This document shows, piece by piece, positions 1 through 9,198 of a stretch of 11,417 nucleotides of DNA. The notes below the pieces were generated by a model. That model had not been told where the DNA came from. It worked only from the letters and a program-made list of their open reading frames with translations, and did not search any database. Source of the DNA: Allomyces macrogynus ATCC 38327 (Eukaryota > Blastocladiomycota > Blastocladiomycetes > Blastocladiales > Blastocladiaceae); the NCBI GenBank assembly GCA_000151295.1, contig GG745355.1, positions 721,806 to 733,222 of the forward strand, in the 5' to 3' direction. How positions within the stretch are numbered: the stretch's first letter is position 1; the number at the start of each line of letters is the position of its first letter. Both the position numbers and the translations under genes were made by a program.

Positions 1-215
1 ACAAATAAAAAAAAGACGATAATGAAAGAAGTTAACAGTTGCTTGTGAGCACTTAACATACAAGCGCGTGCCTGGATGTAGCGTACAGCAACGAGATTGG
101 CGTACCGGCGGCAGGGTCAGCGGCTAGCAGCGAAAACTCCAGCAGCAGACCGACCAGCAACACGCCTTGGCCCTCGCCGCCACCACCTGCAACTGCCACC
201 ACCACTACCACCACC
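1..215 (+). promoter_or_regulatory. Upstream region and leader of the ArfGAP gene
   Basis: No gene is visible here. The first 60 bases are AT-rich, with an AATAAA-like hexamer at 4-9, and could hold the end of an upstream transcript. The last 40 bases before the ATG are rich in CCA/CAC triplets and end in CCACCATGG, a strong start context. A minimal start-stop upstream frame (ATG directly followed by TAG) lies at 76-81; it matters only if transcription begins before it. No clear TATA box is seen. Confidence 0.4.
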
Positions 216-3200
216 ATGGCGCGGTTCCCCGGCGGCGCCTTTTCCGGCATGTCGACTGCGCAGGCGCCGTCGCCGTCGCCCTCGTCCAACAGCGTCGCCG
301 CTGCTCCCGGAACGTCGTCGGCCAACGCGTCGGCACCGGCATCGCCGCCGCCACCATCGGCTCCACGGTGGCGCAAGATCCGGCTGCAGGACTGCCTGCA
401 CGATCCGCCCGCGCACCGCAAACGCATCGAGGATGCCGAGCTCGCGGCCGCCCAGCTTGAGGCCATGCTGCGCGCCCTCACGCGCGTCGCCAAGAACCAT
501 CTCGACGCCATGAAGTGTGCGTACGGCTTCTTCATGATGTTGCGATGGGCCCAGTCATGTCATGCTGCGGTTGAAAAAACAACGCGCGCTGGGGGCCCCA
601 TGCTGCTCGCCGCCACGTCGCTGCCCTGCTTTATCCTGTCCGCATATGCTCAAGGATGCAATTGTTTTTTGCGGTAGACTACCACGAGCGCAGTCTCGCC
701 TTCTACGCCGAAATGCAAAACACGACCGAGCATATCGTCTACGCCGACCCGGCGTCGGCAGCACTCGTGGGCCGCGTCCGCGACTTGCGCCACGAGCTCG
801 AGCAGCGCTACGACCGCCAGGTGCGGTGTATCGTTGTGATTGTCTCGCTCTGGCTCGGCCAGCCTCTGACGATGTTTTGGTTCTCGCGCCAACAGTGCCA
901 GCAGCTCAAGACGGCGATCATCGACTCGCTCGAGATCATGCTCATCCAAGACATTGGCGGGCTCAAGGTGCGTTCGATCCCTCAAACGCGCTTCCGTGAG
1001 CTGACGCGTTTCCCGCCATCGCAACTGATCGAACCGCGCCCTGCCCATGACTGCCTCCTTTATAGGAACTGCGCAAACGGTTCGAGTACGCGACCGACAC
1101 GCTCGACTCGACGCTCGACAAGTACCTGTCCAAGAAATCCACCGACTCGGGCGTGCCTGAGGCCGCGCGCGACGTGGCCGAAGCGCGCAAGTCCTTCCAC
1201 GAGGCTGCGCTCAACTACTCGATGGCGCTCAACACGTTGCGCGCGCGTCGCGCGCCCGACTTTGTCACGCTCGTCGTCTCGCACTTACAGACCGCGTTTC
1301 TCGACGCGCGCCAGGGCGCCGACTACTTTGCCGACGTGATGCGCAGCGTGCAGGCCGTGAATGCCGCCGCCAACGAGTCGGCACAGCAGGCGGCCGAGGC
1401 GTCTCGCGCGCAGACGGAAATGCGCCGGCGGTTGCTCGAGGGGGCGGCCAGCGTGTATAACCCGATTAATCGCGGGTGGATTGATGGGATCAAGACGGCG
1501 GCCGCCGCGGATCCGGGCGCGACGGCGGCCATGGAGGATAGCGACGACGAGGACGAGGATGAGGTCGCGACGCCGGATACTAGTGTCGGCAGCAACTTGC
1601 CCGTGCTCAAGGCAGGTTACCTGCTCAAGAAGAACCAGAACCAGCGCATGGCGCGGCATTCCTGGAGCCGGCGGTACTTTGAGATCAAAGGCGACTTGCT
1701 CGTCTACTCGCAGCGCGGCAAGGACGAGGAGCCGGTCGTGGCCATCAACTTGAGTACGCTCTTTTATGGTGGTTTCTTTGTTCAACTCGCAACCAACCGC
1801 TGACTGGATCACATTGCCGTCCTCAGGGGTCAGTACCGTCAAGCCGGGCGACAGCAGCAGCGACCGCCGCTACGTCTTCCAGGTCATCTCGTCGCAAAAG
1901 TTTGTGTTTCAGCTCTTCACGAGCGAGCCGTGTTCACGACTAAAACTGACCACCTGATTGTTCACTAACCAGGAGCTACACGCTGCAAGCCGAAAACGAA
2001 GAGGACATGAACCACTGGATCGAGTCGCTGCAGCGCGCGATCGGCGCGGCGTTGCACTCGACGGCGCCACCGTCGATGCAGGGCCTCTCGTCCCCGACCA
2101 GCTCGCGGCGCAAAGGCCGCAAAAAATCGAGCGCCAAGGGCTCTGCTGCCGTGAGCGCCGCCGCTGGCGGTGCCATGCCCATGCAAGAAGAGCTCTCGCC
2201 GCGCATTGCCGAGGCGAACCGCGCCATGGAAGCTCAAAAGCAGGTCCTGTCGCGCATTCGGCACGTTCCCGGCAACACGCACTGCGCCGATTGCGGCGCC
2301 GCCGACCCGGAATGGGCGTCGATCAATCTCGGCGTCGTGTTCTGCATCACGTGTTCGGGCCTGCACCGCAGCATGGGCGTGCACGTGTCGAAAGTGCGGT
2401 CGATCATCTTGGATACCTGGGACGCGGCGACGGTCGAAGTCATGGTGCGGCTCGGGAATACCGCGGTCAACGGCATGTATCTCGGCGCGCCCGCGACACC
2501 TCCCGGAATCGCCCCGGGCGCGGACCGGAACGCGCGTGAGAAATGGATCATGGCCAAGTATGTTGGCAAGGAGTTTTTGGCGCGCGACCGGATCTTGGGC
2601 GAGTTGCGCAGTATGAACTCGGCGGTCGCGTCCGGGCCGCCCACCGTGCACGAAGCGTTTTGGGACGCCGTCACACACGGGCAGCTCGCACGCGCGCTGG
2701 GTTACTTGGCGGTCGGCGCCGACGTGGATTGGCGGCACCCGGGCCACGGGTACCGCGCGGCGCTGCACCAAGTGATTGCGAGTCGCGACGAGATTGGCGC
2801 CGAGTTTTTGCTGCAGTGGCAGTGTAACGTGAACCAGCAGGACCATCGCGGGCAGACGCCGCTGCACGTTGCGGCCGAGGCAGCGAATGCGCGGATCACG
2901 GTGCGGCTGCTCAAGCGGTCTGCCGACCCGACGGTCAAGAACACGGCGCAGCAGACGCCGTTGGTATTAGCCGAGACGTTGGGGCACGCGAATGTGTGCA
3001 CGGTGTTGCGGCTGTTTGCCGTCGACCAGAGCGGTAACGCGCGGTCGTCGGACTTTGGGATTCAGGAGGCGCTCTCGCAGCTGCAGCATCTCGACCTGGA
3101 TGCAATTGCCAGCGCGGGGCCGCAGGCGCCCGTGCCCGTGGGTGGGCCGGGAGCGCTGGCGGTGCCGCCAGCGGGTGCAGAAGCGGGTAGTGCCGGCGTG

Positions 3201-3470
3201 GCGGACGCGTCGGCGTCTGTGTGGGGTGCCGGGCCGGACCCGGCCGTGGCCATGCTCGGTGCCAAGGTGGGTGGGACGGCGGCGCCCGTGGCTGTCAGCG
3301 ACGCGCCCATGTTTGCAGCCATGGGCATGGCGACGAGCAACCCGTTCCTGGACAAGCCAACCGGGCGAGAGAGCGGATCAGCAAGTCTGCCGCCCGCAGT
3401 GCCGCCGCGGCCGTCGCCCAGCGCGCTCGGCACGGTCGGGCTGCCCGAGGAGGCGAACCCGTGGGGGTGA
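216..3470 (+). CDS. ACAP-like Arf GTPase-activating protein (BAR-PH-ArfGAP-ankyrin)
   Basis: Predicted to stimulate GTP hydrolysis on Arf-family GTPases at curved, phosphoinositide-containing membranes, as ACAP/centaurin-beta proteins do in endosomal and plasma-membrane traffic. Exons 216-516, 678-967, 1066-1753, 1827-1929 and 1973-3470 join in phase to 959 aa. Domains in order: Ala/Pro/Ser-rich N-terminus (1-50); BAR coiled-coil region (about 55-310); acidic linker; PH (about 380-486, conserved Trp in WIESL); ArfGAP (about 550-670) with the zinc ligands Cys565, Cys568, Cys585, Cys588 spaced C-x2-C-x16-C-x2-C and the Arg finger Arg593; ankyrin repeats (about 687-809); Ala/Pro/Gly-rich tail with an NPF motif (917-919) and a PxxPxR motif near 934-941. 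The exon 3/4 junction restores a PH strand that matches ACAP closely. The start was chosen for its CCACCATGG context. The domain order is that of animal ACAPs and the related fungal Csx2/Cnt5-type proteins. Family assignment is firm; the specific Arf target is unknown. Confidence 0.93.
1930..1972 (+). other. 43-bp intron in the PH-domain coding region
   Basis: Donor GTGTTC, acceptor ACCAG. Removing these 43 bases joins a split Pro codon and restores the last strand and helix of the PH domain; reading through shifts frame and reaches a stop at 1955-1957. A CTGAC branch-like motif lies at 1946-1950. It is the shortest intron inferred in the window. Confidence 0.85.
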
Positions 3471-3577
3471 TTGAGAAGGTGATGCAGAACAAGACGTGTT
3501 TGAACTTGGGCGGGATTCTGTTGATTGGCGTGTGGCATTTGGATCGTGCCAGGGCGGATTGAGGATTACAGCCCGCC

Positions 3578-3614
3578 AGCAGTCAGCAGTCAGTCACGGG
3601 GGGGGGGGGGGGGG
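3578..3614. repeat. Short tandem duplication followed by a G17 homopolymer
   Basis: AGCAGTC occurs twice in tandem (3578-3584, 3585-3591) followed by a partial third copy, then CAC and an uninterrupted run of 17 G (3598-3614), then CGGG. The run could form a G-quadruplex and is prone to length errors in sequencing. Confidence 0.9.
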
Positions 3615-3935
3615 CGGGAAACTGGAACGGGCCAGGGCATGGGGGATCGGATTCCAGGGTCGAGCGTGATTTGGGTTTCGCTCAGGATTTTGCCCAACGT
3701 TGCCTGATCGCCCACAAATCACACGGATTGGGCCCTCTGGATCAGCGGCACGGTGCGTGTGATCCGTCGCGCCGCCGGGTTCGCGCACCGCCACCACCAC
3801 CAACACCTACGCCAACGCCCGCGACGCCAAAACGGCCCACCGCCGACCAACCGACAAGACGAACGAGAACAGCCGTCGCCAACGCCGAGGTGCCAAGAGA
3901 ACCGACCCGCTGCAAGCAAAGCGCACCCGGCGGGC

Positions 3936-3953
3936 ACGATATTTACATATCGT
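3936..3953. promoter_or_regulatory. Perfect inverted repeat, AT-rich, upstream of CYP51
   Basis: ACGATAT and its exact complement ATATCGT flank a 4-base TTAC spacer. The element is the most AT-rich point in its surroundings and lies 450 bp before the CYP51 start codon, at the upstream edge of the pyrimidine-rich leader. It could be a TATA-like core element or a site for a dimeric regulator. It does not resemble a standard sterol-regulatory element. Function is inferred from position only. Confidence 0.4.
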
Positions 3954-4403
3954 CTGCGCGCCGCGTCCTCTCACTCTTTCGCCTGCTGCGATCAACCCGC
4001 TGTCAGTCGACCAGCAGCAGCCTGCTCGCACGTCTTCCCACGGCCAACCCGCTGCACTTGTACCGCCGCCACGCGCGCCCTGCCATCGCGCCAAAGCGAA
4101 CTCGCCCCGCCGCCGCCAACGAGTCCTCTGTCACGGTGAGCAACCTTCTTGCTGCTCGACTCGGCTCTGCAGGCAGCGCTTGATTGTCGACCCCGACTGA
4201 CCAACTGCACGCCCGTCTGCCTGTCTGCTTTCTCTCCTCGTCCAAATCCATCTCGTCGCCGTCGTCTGCTCGCTGTTCCCGTCTTCGTCGCTCGCTGCTC
4301 GTCCAACTTTCTCTGCACGTCGCGTCCGCCTCGAATTCGCTCCCATCGCGCTCAGCCCTCTCCAGCTTCTCGCTCGATCCGTGATCGCATCCAGCCTCCA
4401 GCC

Positions 4404-6157
4404 ATGGCCGCCACCTCGCAACTCGCCCAGCTCGCGGCCCAGGTCGCCGACCAGGTCCTGCCCTACCTGCCCGAGGCCGTGCAGTCGCACGCGTCGAACG
4501 TCTCGCCTGTCGCGCTCGTCGCCTTCCTCGCGGCAGTGCCAGCGGCCGCCGTCTCGCTCGCCGCCAGCGCGGCTTCCTCCTCGTCGACGTCGCGCAAGGG
4601 CCGCTTGCCTCCGCACGTTGGCCACTGGGTCCCGTTCCTCGGCAGCATGATCTCGTTTGGCATGCGCCCGCTCGACTGGCTCGCTGAGCAGCGCAAGCAG
4701 CACGGCGACATTTTCACGTTTACCATGTTTGGCCGCGAAATGACATATGTACTCGGGCCCGATGGGAACCACGCCGTGCTGAACGGCAAGCTGGCCGATA
4801 TCTCCGCGGAGCTCGCCTACAACTCCCTCACCAAGCCCGTGTTTGGCGCCGACGTTGTCTACGACACGTCGAACCCCGTCTTCATGGAGCAGAAGCGGTA
4901 CGGTTCTGATTCGCACCATCGCCGGCTTCGCTCTCTTGCATGCGTGATCTGATCTCACTCATAATTTCGCGCCCGTCGCTGTGTAGCTTCGTCAAGGCCG
5001 GTCTCTCGGCCGAGAACCTGCGCTCCTACGTGCCGCTGATCGAGGCCGAGACGCTCAACTACTTTACGCGCTGGCAAGGGCAGCAGGGCGAGGGCGAGCT
5101 CGCCAAGGCCCTCGCCGAGCTGACGATCATGACGGCTTCGCGGTGCCTGATGGGCGAGGAGGTGCGGTCGAAGCTCGATGAGTCGGTCGCGCAGCTCTAC
5201 CACGACCTCGACCAAGGGTTCCAGCCAATCAACTTTTTGTTCGAAAAGCTTCCGCTGCCGACCTACCGCCGCCGTGATATCGCGCAAAAGAAGATGGCCG
5301 ACCTCTTCCTCGACATTATGAAGGAGCGCCGCGCGACGGGCCGCACCAACAACAATGATGTGCTGCAGGTGCTCATGGACGCTGATTACAAGAACGGGAC
5401 CAAGCTTACCGACATTGAGGCCGCGCACTTGATGATTGCCCTGCTCATGGCCGGGCAGCACACGAGTTCCACGACGGGCACCTGGTGCATGTCCTTCCTC
5501 GCGGCCAACCCGGACGTGTTTGCTGACCTTGCCACGGAACTGCACAACGAGCTCGGCGGCGACTGGTCGCGGCCGCTCGACTTTGACCTGCTCAAGCGCC
5601 TGCCGCTCCTCGACGCGTGCATTCGCGAGACGCTGCGTCTGCGGTCGCCTATTTACGCGATCATGCGTAAAGTCGTCCGCCCCGTGGAAATCATGGGCCA
5701 CGTCGTGCCCGCTGGCCACTACCTTTGCGCGTCGCCCGCCGTCTCGCAGCGCGATCCGGAGGTCTACGAGGACCCGATGGCGTTCAAGCCGCGCCGCTGG
5801 CTTGATACGACCAACAACGCGCAGATGCAGAAGATTTTGCGCGCCGAGACGGATATGGCCGCGGCTGAGGACTTTGGGTTTGGTGTTGTTGGCGGGTCGG
5901 CGCGGTCCAACTACCTGCCGTTTGGCGCGGGCCGGCACCGGTGCATTGGCGAGCCGTTTGCCTACGTGCAGCTCAAGACGATCATTGCCACGCTCGTGCG
6001 CGAGTTTGCCACGTTCGAGTTTGTCAACGGGCCGTCGGCGTTCCCGAAGGAGGACTTCACGTCGATGATTGTCATGCCCGAGAAGCCAATCATGATCAAG
6101 TACACGCGCCGCGAGCGCAGCCCGCTGACGGGCGCGGCGGCCGTGGCGGCGTCGTGA
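4404..6157 (+). CDS. ERG11: Sterol 14-alpha-demethylase (cytochrome P450 CYP51)
   Basis: Removes the 14-alpha-methyl group of lanosterol or eburicol in ergosterol synthesis at the ER membrane; the target of azole antifungals. Two exons, 4404-4897 and 4987-6157, joined across an 89-bp intron (GTACGG...TGTAG) inside an Arg codon, give 554 aa, a normal fungal length. Residues 5-30 look amphipathic and 36-57 form the membrane anchor. The B-C region carries Tyr139 and Tyr153 and ends in MEQKRF. The I-helix has the CYP51-specific AGQHTS motif (320-325) with His323-Thr324. The K-helix ExxR is Glu379-Arg382, followed by a PRRW motif. The heme loop FGAGRHRCIG places the thiolate ligand at Cys484. Reductase (CPR) is the expected electron donor, encoded elsewhere. 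The start is the first ATG after 762 ATG-free bases and sits in GCCATGG. No truncation or missing key residue is seen. Assignment is firm. Confidence 0.97.
4898..4986 (+). other. CYP51 intron
   Basis: Donor GTACGG, acceptor GTGTAG, 89 bp. The join falls within an Arg codon and yields the conserved MEQKRFVK segment of CYP51; reading through reaches a TGA at 4950-4952. Confidence 0.92.
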
Positions 6158-6515
6158 GGTCGTGGTCGAGTCGGGAGGTTCGATCGTTTTAACGTTTTCT
6201 TGTGCTGAGCTGCATTTTGTTGCGTTGCTTTCCATCTCCTTTTGTTCATCATTTTCGGATTTCGGATTCCATTATGTTGGTCTTGTCCACCCCAAAGATT
6301 TGTTGCTGATTCTTTGTCTTATCCATGCTTCGATGATTGTTATTCGTTGGCTGTTGCAGTCCAAGATCCTTGCCATGACCCTTCTCTTCTTCTTTGTTGA
6401 ACTCCCTCCAAACAGCCCAAAATCCTCGCGGCAGCGCAAGTCACGACCAGCTACACCTGATCAAAACCAGCGCCATCCACTTGTCGCATTTTGCTCTACG
6501 ATTACCATCGCAACC
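6158..6515 (+). promoter_or_regulatory. CYP51 3' UTR and promoter of the methyltransferase gene
   Basis: The stretch from about 6185 to 6400 is T-rich and clearly poorer in GC than the genes on either side, which fits a 3' UTR followed by a promoter. No AATAAA is present. The plus frame that leads into the methyltransferase start is open throughout, with in-frame ATGs at 6333 and 6375, so an N-terminal extension cannot be excluded. CTTCTCTTCTTCTTTG at 6380-6395 is a likely transcription-start-type pyrimidine tract. Confidence 0.5.
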
Positions 6516-7672
6516 ATGGCCGCGCGGGAATGGATTCCCGTCACCGATCCATACGAAGAGCTCGCCGAGCTTTACGCAACACAGCACGAACATCAGCACA
6601 ATGCCTTGATTTCGCAGCACGAGGCGCAATTTGACGTTGACATTGCCTGTACAGATGGACATCCGCTGCTGCTATGCAGTCCGGCAGGTCAATTTGCGAA
6701 TGACCAACGATTGACCATGACTATGACCATCTCCGTTCAAGCAACGTAGTCGAGACGAGCGCTGGCAAGAAGCACAGCGTGACGTTTGAAATGCTTCAGA
6801 ACCAGTCCACCCAAAGCAAGGGCCAGTACGTCTGTCCGCGTCTCGAGGTGATCACAGAGCACCGTGTCGTGATGTCAAGTCTGACCCATTGGCTTTTGCC
6901 ATAGAACCGGTTTTTGCCTCTGGGACGGATCTGTCTGCTTGGCCATGGTGCTCTCCACCTACTCAAGGGAGCTCGGACTGGCTGGATCGCAGTACGATGC
7001 GGCTTTCACACGTGTCAATGACCTACACGCAATTTATGTCCCCACGCCTCCATAGCATCGTCGAGCTCGGTGCCGGATCGGGCCTCGTTTCGCTCTCGCT
7101 AATGCACCACGATCCGCCCGTCGCGAGCATCACGGCCACGGACCAAGAGGCCTTGCTCAAGCACTTGCAGCGCAACTTCGCGCACCACCAGGCGCGGTTC
7201 CCGCGACTCGCGAAAACGACCGAGGTCAACGTTGCCGAGCTGGAATGGGCGCACAATCCGTCCTTGTTCAAGAGGCACCCGGCGTTGCGCGCGCTCGGTG
7301 CGGGCGGCGGTCAAGGGTGGGACTTGATCGTGTCGAGCGACTGGTACGTTTTTTTGCGATGCGTCTCATGTCGCGCGTGTCGGTCCAGTTTGCTTACCGA
7401 TGTCGTGCCCTAGCGTCTACAACGAGTTCCTGGTCCCTGACTACGTCGCGACCCTGGCCGACCTTCTCCACCGACCCGACGGCCTCCACGTGCGCGCGCT
7501 CGTGTGCTTTGAGCTGCGCAGCAGTGAAGTGACGGGGCTGTTCCTCGAGACCTTGCTCGAGCACGACCTCGTCGTGTCGCGGCTCGCACCAAATTCGATG
7601 CCTGCTGGGTTGCACGCGAGCAGCTTGATTGTGTATTTGATCACGACGGCCGAAGACGCACAACAAGAGTAG
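6516..7672 (+). CDS. METTL21-family protein-lysine N-methyltransferase
   Basis: A seven-beta-strand SAM-dependent enzyme of the METTL21/VCPKMT/Efm6 group, which methylates lysines on chaperones, VCP or elongation factors. Exons 6516-6648, 6750-6825, 6905-6991, 7056-7343 and 7414-7672 join in phase to 280 aa. Visible motifs: the family WDG signature (Trp76-Asp77) at the end of exon 3's first segment; motif I ELGAGSG (102-108) for SAM; acidic post-I residue Asp128; the DxxY motif Asp194-Cys-Val-Tyr197, with Cys195 created by the last splice; and a CFELR segment comparable to CYEQR in human METTL21D. Introns use GTACAG, GTACGT, GTACGA and GTACGT donors with TAG acceptors. Exon 1-2 joining is the least certain; a donor at 6688 is an in-frame alternative. 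The start was chosen for ACCATGG and family length; in-frame ATGs at 6333 and 6375 would add 61 or 47 residues. The exact substrate cannot be read from sequence; METTL21D-like is my best match. Confidence 0.85.
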
Positions 7673-7715
7673 GTGCATAGATGAGAGGAGAATGGATGTA
7701 TTTTGGCAGCGATTT
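7673..7715. other. 43-bp gap between convergent stop codons
   Basis: The methyltransferase (+) stops at 7672 and the SUMO protease (-) stop codon occupies 7716-7718. Both 3' UTRs must run into the opposite coding region or overlap here. No polyadenylation hexamer is seen on either strand. Confidence 0.7.
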
Positions 7716-9198
7716 TCAGCGCTTGCTCTCGATTTTCCGCCGGTGCGCGCGGGCGCGATGCGACCGTATCAGTGGCGAGGGGGTTGGTGGTGCTCCAGTG
7801 GGCGGCAGCACAGTCGAGGCTGGCGACGCTGTGGTCGCGGTCCCGGCGGCCGAAAGCACGGCGACCAGCGGCTCCTTGGTCAGAGGTGGAGATGGTGGTT
7901 GGAGAGGGGCCGTTGGTGGTGCGAGCGGGTCCTCGGCCGTATCGTCCAGCACCTGCTCCTTCTTCGTCGCAGTCCGTGTCGTAGTCTTGGCCGCAGCAGT
8001 CTTGGATGTACCAACCGGCTCCTTGGCAGCGGCTGTGCCGTGTGCTAGCGCAGATGTGTCGGGCGCCTTGGCGGGACCCGACGAGTGTACTCGCCTCGGC
8101 GGGCACGGCACACTCGTTGGCGGCGCAGCGCCAAACCGCATCATGATGTTCCCAACCAGCTCGTAGGCCATTCGCCGGCGGAAAGCAGCCTGCATGCGCT
8201 GCGCAAACGTGGTCGGCGCGACCGGCAGCCCAAACATCTTGCACACGCCAAACGCGACCGCGAACACGCCGCAACTCGACCCGTCCGTCTGCGTGCACCC
8301 ATGCCGCGGCTGCCGCAGCGCCATATGGTCGAGTGAGTCGCCCGCCGGTACGGTGATTGGGTCGACGGGCCCGGCCTCGTCGGGCACAGTGTGTTTCGCC
8401 GGATCGTGCGCCTCGGCCTCAAGGTAGGCGGCGAGCGTGCGCAGGACCTTTTCGGCCGACGCTGAGGACGGGAGCGAGTCGTACATGGACAAGATCGGCC
8501 CGTGGGACTCGATTGTCGCGAGAGCCCAGTGGCGGTAATTGAAATTGATGGGCACGACGAGCAGCCGGTACCTCGACGCCGGTGCGCGCAGCCAGGTCCG
8601 GACGCGGTCGTACCCGTGCGCGGCAAACTGCGGGTAGAAGAACGTGTTGAAGACGTGCACGGTGGCCGGGTCGGCGACGCGCTGCCAGGTGCGCGCGAGG
8701 AAGGCCATGATGATCTCGTCGTTGAGCCACTGGTCGGAGACGAGTGTGTCGATATCGCTGCGCCGAATCACGTATTTCTGGTCGACGGCGTTGATGATGG
8801 CGGTGGGCGGCACGCGCGCACCGCCGCGGCGTGGGGAAATGGAGGCGAGGTAGGCATCGAGTTGCTCGTCTTGCGCGCGCGAGAGCGTGAAAGGGCTGGG
8901 GAATGCGGCCGCGTCATGGACGAGGTCGGCGGTGGATCGCCACGGTGCTGGCGCGGTCGAGAGAGCCGGGTCGTGCCGGGTCGTCGTCGTGGCTGTCGTC
9001 GTCGGGCGAGGATAGGAGGGAAATGACTTCGACGGGCTTCTTTATCGGCGCAGGATTGGGTACTGCCGCGGTGGAGAGTGGGCGCGCCGGGCTCTTGCTG
9101 CGGGCGGAACGGCGCGCGGGTCGCGGCGGCGTCGCGATAGGTACGGCGTCTCGTAGACTCGATACGTCAAATGCGTTGGCCGCCGTTGCGTGGTTCAT
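7716..9198 (-). CDS. Ulp1/SENP-type SUMO protease (C48 cysteine peptidase), 5' part unresolved
   Basis: Predicted to process SUMO precursor or remove SUMO from proteins. The catalytic frame is open from 9041 down to 7716. The domain begins near 8895 (FPSPFTLSRAQDEQ), followed by QWLNDEII, VFNTFFYP with GYDRVRTW, then the catalytic His (8529-8531, in HWAL), Asp (8478-8480, in MYDSL), the oxyanion Gln (8289-8291) and Cys (8271-8273, in SSCGVF), and FRRRMAYEL closing the fold. About 140 Ala/Pro/Thr-rich residues follow, ending in a basic cluster. The residue before the catalytic Cys is Ser where most relatives have Asp. Upstream, a second minus frame holds an ATG at 9198 (ACCATGA), basic Ser/Pro-rich sequence and a SUMO-interacting-like VISLLSSPDDDS (about 9024-8989), but it is one base out of frame with the catalytic domain and no good GT-AG intron bridges them. 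That frame also stays open up to 9396, so the start is tentative. A transposon-captured Ulp1 is possible but nothing else mobile is nearby. Confidence 0.75.

Larger units (their letters stand above)
3471..4403 (+). promoter_or_regulatory. ArfGAP 3' end, then promoter and long leader of CYP51
   Basis: This 933-bp stretch has no convincing gene. The first 125 bases follow the ArfGAP stop and should contain its 3' UTR. A short tandem duplication and a G17 run sit at 3578-3614. From 3642 to 4403 there is no ATG on the plus strand, and 3960-4400 is pyrimidine-rich (many CTC, TCT and CTG triplets), as in fungal transcription-start and leader regions. A perfect 7-bp inverted repeat in an AT-rich island lies at 3936-3953. 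A 5'-UTR intron is possible (GTGAGC donor at 4136 with CTGCAG ending at 4172 or CTCCAG ending at 4401), but nothing in the sequence proves it. Confidence 0.55.

Noticed and set aside
1965..2867. 300-codon open frame on the minus strand opposite the ArfGAP domain
   Set aside because: It overlaps a certain coding exon and has an Arg/His-rich product without motifs.
3781..3810. CCA/CAC repeats as a microsatellite or CRISPR-like array
   Set aside because: The repeats are short, imperfect triplets in leader sequence, without spacers or regular units.
4955..6235. 426-codon open frame on the minus strand opposite CYP51
   Set aside because: It mirrors the CYP51 coding exon; its product is rich in Arg, His and Val with no recognisable domain, as expected from the complement of a GC-biased gene.
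7441..8298. 285-codon minus-strand open frame overlapping the protease
   Set aside because: The catalytic residues of the protease are in another frame, and this one also runs antisense through the methyltransferase.
7716..9198. A transposable element carrying a Ulp1 protease
   Set aside because: No transposase, terminal repeats or target duplication is visible, and the domain retains SENP1/2-like features along its length.
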